NCBI GenBank assembly: GCA_963702535.1
Contig: CAVPDG010000011.1
Span: 186,001-250,000, forward strand
Origin: CAVPDG01 sp963702535
GTDB taxonomy: Bacteria; Chloroflexota; Anaerolineae; Anaerolineales; UBA4823
DNA: 64,000 bases
Reading direction: 5' to 3'
In this document: piece after piece, positions 57,806 to 64,000 of the stretch
How positions within the stretch are numbered: the first letter of the stretch is position 1
Layout of the letters: the number at the start of each line of letters is the position of its first letter
Translations under genes and position numbers: made by a program
Notes under the pieces: model-generated
Seen by the model: the letters and a program-made list of their open reading frames with translations, nothing else
Database searches by the model: none
What the model was told of the DNA's origin: nothing

Positions 57806-58972
57806 TTATGGCGTTGGTGTACCCTGGATAGCAGTACTGACCTGCCAGACAAAATCACGCCACACACTGGATTCGCCGGCTGGCTCCCAGATCGGGTTAC
57901 CTTCTTTATTTGTCCCTGCCTGGCGGACCGGGACAATCCACCAGCGGATGATATGAGGCGTGTTATCGGCTGGTCGGATTGAATCCGGGAGGATGTATTT
58001 TGTGTCCGTTACGTACTCCACTACCTTCTCGTTTGTGCCCGTGGTGACATCCAGCACGTTGACCGCGTAGGCTTCAGTCTCGCGCAGTGTTCCGACAGCA
58101 GCCCATTGAAGGGTAACCGTCTCGTCGCCCGGCAAGCTGAAGGCGGTGCCATCGGCTGGCAAAAGCAGGTTTGGAGCAGCGTATGGCGGCGGCAGGGTAG
58201 GAGTTGGCGATGGACCAGGCGTTGCCAGGCGCTGGCAGAGGGGGATATTGATCACCTGGCCCGATCGAACGGTATCGTTGACCAGCCCGTTATATTCCTT
58301 GAGTACACTGATAGAAACAGCATAATTTAATGAAATACTGCTCAGCGTGTCGTTGTCCTGGACGGTGTACTCTACTTCGCCACAGGCGGCGCGGGTTGCA
58401 TCCGCCTCGCTCAAAGTGGCGGTAGGGAGTGCGGTGGCTGTGGGGGTCGGCTGGGGTATCTTCAGTTCCTGTCCGATGAAAAGGGTATCGCAAGCCGCTG
58501 GCAAGTCGTTAAGCAATACAATGCTTTGAATAGAGACGCCAAAGCGAAAAGCGATGGTGGAGCAGCTATCACCAGAGGCAACTTGATAGCTGATGGGGGT
58601 TGGCGTTGGAAGCGGTGTCTCGGTTGGCGCAGGGATGGTGGGTGTGGGAGTGACGGTGATGGTTGGGGTAAATGTCACCGTTGGCGAGGGTGTAGGGGGC
58701 GCCTCAGCCGTCTCAGTGCGCTGTGTCGCAAAGTAGACTAACCCGCCTCCGATCGCTAAAAAGAGCAGGAACAACCCCAGTATGGTAGGCAGGCTAAACG
58801 TTATCTGGGGAAGCCGGCTACCCTGGACTGCTTTGGGTGGTTTGGTGGATTTCCCGGGGGCTGCCAGATCTGTCCCGCATACCAGGCATCGTGATGCATC
58901 CTCGCTCAAGCGAGTGCCGCACGTCGGGCAAAGTTTAGTTGGTTTGGATGTGTTTTCTGGACTCATAATCAT
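57806..58972 (-). CDS. membrane-anchored LysM protein with N-terminal zinc ribbon
   Basis: A protein of about 388 residues. Near the N-terminus CPTCGTRLSEDASRCLVCG is a four-Cys zinc ribbon. A membrane helix follows (TILGLFLLFLAIGGGLVYFA), then a Pro/Thr-rich linker and two LysM repeats (YQVASGDSCSTIAFRFGVS; YTVQDNDTLSSISLNYAVS) that should bind peptidoglycan or other GlcNAc polymers. The C-terminal 110 residues, with WAAVGTLRETEAYAVNV and IIRWWIVPVRQ, look like a beta-sandwich. The zinc ribbon would be cytoplasmic and the rest outside. The frame opens at 59065, but this start is downstream of the only good promoter. Confidence 0.8.
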   Translation of the reverse strand: MIMSPENTSKPTKLCPTCGTRLSEDASRCLVCGTDLAAPGKSTKPPKAVQGSRLPQITFSLPTILGLFLLFLAIGGGLVYFATQRTETAEAPPTPSPTVTFTPTITVTPTPTIPAPTETPLPTPTPISYQVASGDSCSTIAFRFGVSIQSIVLLNDLPAACDTLFIGQELKIPQPTPTATALPTATLSEADATRAACGEVEYTVQDNDTLSSISLNYAVSISVLKEYNGLVNDTVRSGQVINIPLCQRLATPGPSPTPTLPPPYAAPNLLLPADGTAFSLPGDETVTLQWAAVGTLRETEAYAVNVLDVTTGTNEKVVEYVTDTKYILPDSIRPADNTPHIIRWWIVPVRQAGTNKEGNPIWEPAGESSVWRDFVWQVSTAIQGTPTP

Positions 58973-59015
58973 CAGTTTCAGGTCAACTGTTTGGGGTTGG
59001 ACCTGGACTTGGCGG

Positions 59016-59024
59016 ATTATACCA
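59016..59024 (-). promoter_or_regulatory. extended -10 promoter of the LysM gene
   Basis: TGG-TATAAT on the minus strand, placing the transcript start about 36 bases before the ATG at 58972. No good -35 box is seen. Confidence 0.6.
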
Positions 59025-59091
59025 GCCTTTTGGGACATTTCATACCAGGTTGGTTTTCCGGTCAAGCCCGGATGAGCGGCGAGAGTGTGGA

Positions 59092-59100
59092 TGGTATACT
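59092..59100 (+). promoter_or_regulatory. extended -10 promoter of hemW (leaderless message likely)
   Basis: TGG-TATACT (59092-59100) with only eight bases before the ATG at 59109. The LysM promoter lies about 75 bases away on the other strand. Confidence 0.55.
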
Positions 59101-59108
59101 CTCATGTG

Positions 59109-60302
59109 ATGCAGCCGCTCAGCCTTTACCTCCACATTCCATTTTGCGTGCACCGCTGCGCCTATTGTGATTTCAACACATACGCAGGTTTAGACCATCT
59201 CATCCCTGGGTATGTTGAAGCGCTGTGCCGTGAGATCGAGTATGTGTCAGGATCAGCCGGAGAGAAGCAATCGATAAAGACCATTTTCTTCGGCGGCGGT
59301 ACGCCCTCCTTACTGACCATCCCCCAAATAGAGGGCGTGTTACAAAAGATCGACTCCTGTTTCCGACTACTGCCAGGAATTGAGGTCACCCTGGAAGCAA
59401 ATCCAGGAACCCTTTCGCCAGACTACCTGCGCAACCTGGCTTTGTCAGGTGTAAACCGGTTAAGCCTGGGCATGCAATCGGCTCATCCCCGCGAATTGCG
59501 CCTTTTAGAACGGCAGCATGAATTCCAGGATGTCATCCAGTCGGTAACCTGGGCGCGCCAGGCGGGGTTCGACAATATCAACCTGGATTTGATCTTCGGA
59601 TTACCCGATCAAACGCTGGACGAATGGAAAGAGAATTTGTCGCAGGCTTTGCGGCTGAGGCCAGACCATCTTTCTTTATATGCATTAACCCTTGAGCATG
59701 GCACTCCAATGGAGGGTTGGGTGATGCGTGGCCTCCTTAACCAGCCAGACCCGGATACGGCTGCCGATATGTACGAATACGCAATGGAGGCTCTGGGCGA
59801 GGTTGGATATGCCCAATACGAGATATCCAACTGGGCACAGGAAGGTGAGAATGGAAACCCTCGCGCCTGCCTGCATAACCTGCAATATTGGAGAAACCTG
59901 CCCTATCTCGGCGTTGGGGCAGGGGCGCACGGTTACCTGGGAGGTTTTCGCGTAGCCAATGTGCTTGCGCCAGGGCACTACATTCGTCGCTACCAGGACG
60001 AGACAGGCGCTCAATCTTTGGCGTTCCCGAGAACGCCCTCCACCATCCATTTGGCTCGCATCGAAGCGCAAGAAGAGATTGCTGAGACGATGATGATGGG
60101 GTTGCGCTTGGTGCAGGAGGGCGTCGCGGCGGAAGCGTTTCTTCGTCGTTTCAACCGGTCATTAGATAGCGTTTATGGAGAGCAGATCCACGAGCTCATC
60201 CAGCTAGGATTGTTAGAATGGACAGGGGGAACAGATAAACGCCTCCGCCTGACTGTCAAAGGGAGGTTGTTGGGTAATCAGGTTTTCATGCGCTTTATTT
60301 AA
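59109..60302 (+). CDS. hemW: HemW-like radical SAM heme chaperone
   Basis: A radical SAM protein of 397 residues of the HemW group, often misnamed oxygen-independent coproporphyrinogen oxidase. HemW inserts heme into respiratory enzymes in relatives. The iron-sulfur motif is HIPFCVHRCAYCDF, with three Cys, followed by the SAM-binding segment FFGGGTPSLL, the EANPGTLS motif and LSLGMQSAHPRELRLLERQH. The HemW C-terminal domain (LRLTVKGRLLGNQVFMRFI) is present. The extra Cys of true HemN is not seen. ATG 59109 gives the family N-terminus. Confidence 0.9.
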   Translation: MQPLSLYLHIPFCVHRCAYCDFNTYAGLDHLIPGYVEALCREIEYVSGSAGEKQSIKTIFFGGGTPSLLTIPQIEGVLQKIDSCFRLLPGIEVTLEANPGTLSPDYLRNLALSGVNRLSLGMQSAHPRELRLLERQHEFQDVIQSVTWARQAGFDNINLDLIFGLPDQTLDEWKENLSQALRLRPDHLSLYALTLEHGTPMEGWVMRGLLNQPDPDTAADMYEYAMEALGEVGYAQYEISNWAQEGENGNPRACLHNLQYWRNLPYLGVGAGAHGYLGGFRVANVLAPGHYIRRYQDETGAQSLAFPRTPSTIHLARIEAQEEIAETMMMGLRLVQEGVAAEAFLRRFNRSLDSVYGEQIHELIQLGLLEWTGGTDKRLRLTVKGRLLGNQVFMRFI

Positions 60303-60307
60303 GGCAG

Positions 60308-60339
60308 ATCCCACGTAGGGCTAATCAACCGCGTGGGAT
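60308..60339. terminator. hairpin between convergent hemW and prenyl synthase genes
   Basis: ATCCCACG (60308-60315) pairs with CGTGGGAT (60332-60339). There is no clear T run, so efficiency is uncertain, but the position between two convergent genes fits a terminator. Confidence 0.4.
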
Positions 60340-60349
60340 TATCCAATGA

Positions 60350-61364
60350 TCAACCGCGGCGGTTCACCAGTTTATTGGCAAGCTCGATCAAGGCGCCGGC
60401 GCACTCCCCAACAGGCTGCGCCTCCGCAAGCGCCTGGAGAGCCTTTTCCGTAAGCTCTCCTGAGGTTTGTTGGGTGTAGCTGTATGCGCCCTCTTCCTCC
60501 AATACCTGCGCCAGATGGGGCACTTCATCCTGCCGGATTGGACCTTCAGCCCAGCGACTGGCAAACCTGCCTTTTTGGCTTAATCCATACAGGACAGGGA
60601 GTGATTTCTTGCCAGTTAGCAGGTCGCTCTCCGTTGATTTTCCCGTCAGAGCGGCATCGCCCCAAATGCCCAACAGATCATCTTGAACCTGAAAAGCCAG
60701 TCCGAGGGAGCGACCGAATTCGGTGTAAAGGGAGCGAGTTCTTTCATCGACTCCGGCAACCAAGGCGCCAAGAGCGGTGCAGGTCGATAGCAGCGCGGCT
60801 GTCTTTCCTGCTACCATCGGCCAATAATCATCGATCGTCAACTGCGTTCGAGACTCGTATGACATGTCAAGATACTGACCTTTGGTAAGCTCCAGACACG
60901 TATCCTGGAGCAACCGAGCTGCCTGGAAGGCAATGTGCTCATTCGATGTATCGGAAAGCCGTAAAATGGTCAGGTGGGCAAGGGAGAACATGGCGTCGCC
61001 CGAGTTGATTGCCTGGGCGGTACCCCACAACTTCCAAACGGTGGGACGCCCCCGGCGCTGATCGCTGCCATCTTGAATATCATCATGAATCAGAGAGAAG
61101 TTATGGATCAACTCGACAGCCGCGGCAGCCGGTAAGGCTTTTTCCCAATCCCCTCCTGCTGCTCCCGCGGATAGCAGGACCAGCAAGGGTCTGATCCGTT
61201 TACCCCGGGCAGTGGGACCTGCACTGTTCTCCCTCCCATCCCATGTGGTAAGCGAGCATGAGGTGGTACTCTTCCATACCCGGAACATTGACACATGCCA
61301 CGGCTTTTTGCAGCTCTCCCTCGACCGCAGGGAGCATTGGGGCGGTAATCTCTTTGAGTGACAT
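60350..61364 (-). CDS. polyprenyl (isoprenyl) diphosphate synthase (one frame break)
   Basis: A trans-isoprenyl diphosphate synthase that lengthens allylic diphosphates with IPP. The first Asp-rich motif is in LIHNFSLIHDDIQDG (DDIQD) and the second in FQVQDDLLGIWGD (DDLLG). GKRIRPLLVLLSAGA holds the IPP-binding Lys and Arg. The residue positions before the first motif do not let me tell the chain length. An extra base at about 61221-61232 splits the gene; corrected length is 337 residues from ATG 61364. It follows the type 2 IPP isomerase gene, and both serve isoprenoid supply for quinones and undecaprenyl phosphate. Confidence 0.9.
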
Positions 61365-61442
61365 AGATCTTCTCAATTCGTTGGATTTGGTTTGTTGAAA
61401 GCGATATGTCAAATCTGGCACAATGGGCGATGAATAATTCCG

Positions 61443-62474
61443 TTAATTCACTCGGGTCAACCTGGATTGTGTCAGGGCATGCAAATCCTTAACCCCTGTG
61501 GCGAACATGCAGATCTGGATCTCACGGCTGACCTCTTCGATAGTCTGGATGGTCGCCTCCAGCGATTGGACGGCTGCTTTTAAGAATGGGCTTGCCATTC
61601 CTCCAAGCTGGGCTCCCAATGCAATGCACTTGGCAATATCAACGCCGGATCGTAAGCCGCCGGAAGCAAAGATGATCAATCCCGGAGCAGCCTGGCGCAC
61701 CTGTAGGATGGACTCTGCAGTGGGGATGCCCCAATCCAGAAAGGCGGCTGCCAGCCTCGCCTGGCTTTCACTGGTAGCCCGATGCATCTCAACCTGCGAC
61801 CATGACGTGCCGCCAGCTCCGGCAATATCAATCGCTTGTACCCCAGCGCTGGCGAGCAGGCTGGCTGTCCTTGCAGAAAATCCCCATCCCACCTCTTTTG
61901 CTATCACAGGCACGGGTAAAGATTTGCAAACCGTCTCGATTTTGTCCAGCAAGCCTGCGAAGATCGTATCTCCTTCGGGCTGGACGGCTTCCTGAAGGGC
62001 GTTTAAATGCAAGATCAATGCATCGGCTTCGATCATATCGACAGCTCGCCGGCATTCATCGACGCCGTAGCGATAGTTCAGCTGGACGGCGCCGAGATTG
62101 GCGAAGAGCAAGGAATCGGGCGCCAGGCTGCGTATCTGGAATGACCCCACGGTTTCAGGGTGCTCCAGAGCTACGCGCTGCGAGCCAACACCCATGGCGA
62201 CCCCCGTCACCTGGGCTGCCTCTGCCAGGATGCGGTTGATCTTACCTGCAGACTCGGTGCCGCCGGTCATGGAAGAGATCAGGATCGGCGCTTTTATCCG
62301 CCGGTTGAACAGGGTCTGGCTTAGATCGACATCCGATAGGTTGATTTCCGGTAGCGCTTCGTGGATGAAGCGATAATGCTCCAAGCCGGTTGTCAAGCCT
62401 GAGCGGACATCTTCTTCGAGGTTGATGCGGATGTGGTCGGATTTACGATCGCCGATATGCGTAACTTTCTTCAT
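61443..62474 (-). CDS. fni: type 2 isopentenyl-diphosphate delta-isomerase (FMN-dependent)
   Basis: Interconverts IPP and DMAPP using reduced FMN; 343 residues. Typical segments are RKSDHIRINLEEDV, LISSMTGGTESAGKINR, VGSQRVALEHPE, LHLNALQEAVQPEGD, the Lys of VIAKEVGWGFS and IDIAGAGGTSW. The C-terminal FMN phosphate loop is FASGGLRSGVDIAKCIALGA. It starts at ATG 62474 and lies 78 bases upstream of the prenyl synthase gene in the same direction. Confidence 0.95.
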   Translation of the reverse strand: MKKVTHIGDRKSDHIRINLEEDVRSGLTTGLEHYRFIHEALPEINLSDVDLSQTLFNRRIKAPILISSMTGGTESAGKINRILAEAAQVTGVAMGVGSQRVALEHPETVGSFQIRSLAPDSLLFANLGAVQLNYRYGVDECRRAVDMIEADALILHLNALQEAVQPEGDTIFAGLLDKIETVCKSLPVPVIAKEVGWGFSARTASLLASAGVQAIDIAGAGGTSWSQVEMHRATSESQARLAAAFLDWGIPTAESILQVRQAAPGLIIFASGGLRSGVDIAKCIALGAQLGGMASPFLKAAVQSLEATIQTIEEVSREIQICMFATGVKDLHALTQSRLTRVN

Positions 62475-62569
62475 GATTTAGTGTTCCTGTGAAATGAGAT
62501 TATCTTACCAGCCGGGTAAACCCCTGTCAATAAACACCTCGCTAGCGCCCGGTTTCGAGACACGGAGTC

Positions 62570-62597
62570 TTGACAGATTTAATAGCGAGATTACAAT
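62570..62597 (+). promoter_or_regulatory. promoter of acpP
   Basis: TTGACA (62570-62575), 16-base spacer, TACAAT (62592-62597). The acpP ATG is 38 bases further on, with AAGGAG before it. Confidence 0.82.
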
Positions 62598-62634
62598 TGG
62601 CAAGATCATAATTCAGATGTAAGGAGAACAATTT

Positions 62635-62868
62635 ATGGCTGACACCTATGCAGAGGTAAAGGCGATTATCGTCGATTTATTGGGTGTGGATGAATCGAGG
62701 GTAGTGGCTGAGGCGCGTTTCCGTGAAGACCTTGAAGCGGATTCGCTCGATCTCGTCGAGCTGATCATGGCATTCGAGGATAAATTTGGCGGCGAGATTT
62801 CCGACGAAGACGCACAGAAAATCACCACCGTGGGTGAGGCGGTTACATACGTCGAAACACATATGTGA
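62635..62868 (+). CDS. acpP: acyl carrier protein
   Basis: The 77-residue acidic carrier of fatty acid synthesis. The phosphopantetheine attachment site is Ser37 in EADSLDLVELIMAFEDKF. The four-helix pattern and the strong acidic bias fit. It stands alone, with its own promoter and terminator, apart from other fab genes. Confidence 0.96.
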   Translation: MADTYAEVKAIIVDLLGVDESRVVAEARFREDLEADSLDLVELIMAFEDKFGGEISDEDAQKITTVGEAVTYVETHM

Positions 62869-62896
62869 TCCTGGCAACCCGCGTCAGATGAACAAG

Positions 62897-62929
62897 AAGT
62901 CCGTTCCCAACCGGGAGCGGACTTATTTT
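62897..62929. terminator. intrinsic terminator between acpP and sucD
   Basis: AAGTCCGTTCCC (62897-62908) pairs with GGGAGCGGACTT (62913-62924) with one T-G pair and a short loop, followed by ATTTT. It lies between convergent genes. Confidence 0.8.
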
Positions 62930-62979
62930 CCGTTAAATGTGTGAAAACCTCTACCTTTAGCGCGCTCCCTCGGTGAAAA

Positions 62980-63840
62980 TTAGAACAGAGAGGGTATCTC
63001 TTCGGGGTGGCGGGCAACCCTGACGCCGGCATCCTCCAGCGCCTTGATCTTGTCTGCAGCCAAGCCGGAGCCGCCTTCCACGATGGCGCCGGCGTGCCCC
63101 ATGCGCTTGCCTGGCGGAGCAGACTGCCCGGCGATGAATGCGGCGACAGGCTTGCTCATATTCTGAGCGATATACGCGGCTGCTTTTTCTTCGTCGCTGC
63201 CCCCGATCTCTCCAATCAGCACAACTTTCTCAGTTTGCGGGTCTTTTTCAAAAAGCTCCAGCGTGTCCAGGAACGAGGTGCCGTTGATGGGATCGCCGCC
63301 AATGCCTACGCAGGTGCTCACGCCCATGCCGACCTGCTTCAATGCATAGAGGACTTCATAGGTTAAAGTGCCGGAGCGCGATACCACCCCCACGTTACCG
63401 GGGATGGCGATATCACCGGGTATAATGCCCACCTTGCATTGCCCTGGGGTGAGAATACCCGGGCAGTTCGGACCTACCAGGCGCACGCCCTTATGATCGA
63501 GATAATTGCGCACGCGCATCATCGCCTGAACGGGCACGCCTTCGGTGATACAAACAACCAGGGGAATAGCGGCGTCTGCAGCTTCGAACATCGCATCAAC
63601 TGCAAACCTTGCCGGCACGAAGATCACCGTCACATTTGCGCCGGTGGTTTCAACTGCTACCTTGACCGAGTCGAAAACGGGCACCTTGCCGTCAAAGACC
63701 CACTCTCCGCCCTTGCCGGGTGTGACGCCGGCAACGACATTTGTGCCATAGGCGAGCATTGCCTGGGTGTGGAACTCGCCCTCTTTACCGGTTATGCCTT
63801 GCACAAGCAGGCGTGTGCGCTGATCGATCAATATGCTCAT
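62980..63840 (-). CDS. sucD: succinyl-CoA synthetase (ADP/GDP-forming) alpha subunit
   Basis: The 286-residue alpha subunit that binds CoA and carries the phospho-His. The CoA-binding region reads LVQGITGKEGEFHTQ and VAGVTPGKGGE; GPNCPGILTPGQCKVGI follows. The phosphorylated His is in KRMGHAGAIVEGG. The N-terminus MSILIDQRTRLLVQGITG is standard. It starts within the stop of sucC (ATGA overlap) and is convergent with acpP. Confidence 0.96.
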   Translation of the reverse strand: MSILIDQRTRLLVQGITGKEGEFHTQAMLAYGTNVVAGVTPGKGGEWVFDGKVPVFDSVKVAVETTGANVTVIFVPARFAVDAMFEAADAAIPLVVCITEGVPVQAMMRVRNYLDHKGVRLVGPNCPGILTPGQCKVGIIPGDIAIPGNVGVVSRSGTLTYEVLYALKQVGMGVSTCVGIGGDPINGTSFLDTLELFEKDPQTEKVVLIGEIGGSDEEKAAAYIAQNMSKPVAAFIAGQSAPPGKRMGHAGAIVEGGSGLAADKIKALEDAGVRVARHPEEIPSLF

Positions 63841-64000
63841 TGCACCAATTCTCCCTTAGCGACTGCAACCGCTTTTTGAGCAGCGTCCACCAGTGTGACG
63901 GCAGTGATCATATTCGCACTGGCTAATATCTGGCGTCCTTCTTCTGCGTTTGTGCCAACGAGCCGGACCACCATGGGAACGTTTGTCTTGATCTCAGCAA
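63837..64000 (-). CDS. sucC: succinyl-CoA synthetase beta subunit, C-terminal fragment
   Basis: The last 53 codons of the beta (nucleotide-binding, ATP-grasp) subunit; the rest lies beyond the window edge. The visible residues AEIKTNVPMVVRLVGTNAEE and the following GRQILASANMITAVTLVDAA match the family's C-terminal domain with its VRLxGTN motif. It overlaps sucD by four bases. Confidence 0.92.
   Translation of the reverse strand, partial: AEIKTNVPMVVRLVGTNAEEGRQILASANMITAVTLVDAAQKAVAVAKGELVQ

Noticed and set aside
1..64000. CRISPR arrays, insertion sequences, prophage or integron
   Set aside because: Reading both strands showed no regularly spaced repeats, transposase, integrase, capsid or terminase genes, and no terminal inverted repeats flanking genes.

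Overview
The window reads as a chromosomal segment (roughly 53% G+C by eye) of a bacterium of the phylum Chloroflexota, most likely class Anaerolineae. This is an inference from the set of families seen: a complex I cluster with two NuoM subunits, an ATP synthase b subunit fused to a delta domain, a short IF-2, a stand-alone TrpB2, paired FemA/B-type ligases, a large DHH-CBS-tRNA nucleotidyltransferase and T-box leaders on the leucyl-tRNA synthetase and tryptophan genes. No phage, insertion sequence, CRISPR array or clear foreign island was seen; almost all genes are housekeeping.

Layout. 1-2100 (minus): MFS transporter (cut by the edge), alpha/beta hydrolase, M24 peptidase. 2150-5290: two tRNA-Ala genes with their own promoters, then a leucine T-box leader and leuS. 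5330-6490: a creatininase-like protein and RidA. 6495-14120: surface polysaccharide and cell wall genes (GT2, polyprenyl glycosylphosphotransferase, CapD-like dehydratase, two FemX ligases) ending with D-cysteine desulfhydrase. 14120-16960 (minus): a truncated cyclase-like protein and a TgpA-type transglutaminase. 17190-26510: complex I membrane arm, nuoA, then nuoH-J-K-L-M-M2-N. 26550-28980: ATP synthase F0 part (atpZ, a, c, b-delta), closed by a strong terminator. 29080-35350: murE facing pnp, rpsO, a helical-repeat protein, a LOG-family protein and mazG. 35500-47780: tRNA nucleotidyltransferase, GNAT, then nusA-ylxR-infB-rbfA-nrnA-truB-ribF-thyA-folA. 47770-49680: tryptophan T-box and trpB2. 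49795-54180 (minus): a multi-GAF histidine kinase and a DUF4032 kinase-like protein. 54350-57730: trxB, mdh, gltA. 57800-64000: LysM protein, hemW, prenyl synthase with type 2 IPP isomerase, acpP, and sucD-sucC.

How they work together. Core energy metabolism is concentrated here: the proton-pumping arm of complex I, the F0 motor and four TCA-cycle genes. The nusA-to-folA run joins transcription and translation factors to folate and flavin cofactor genes. Both T-box leaders sense uncharged tRNA: specifier CUC for leuS, UGG for trpB2.

Quality warning. About 25 genes or gene ends are broken by single-base shifts, nearly all of them one extra base and many in otherwise essential genes. Correcting each restores normal family lengths. 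These are most simply sequencing or assembly insertions, so spans below are given for the reconstructed genes and the shift positions are stated.
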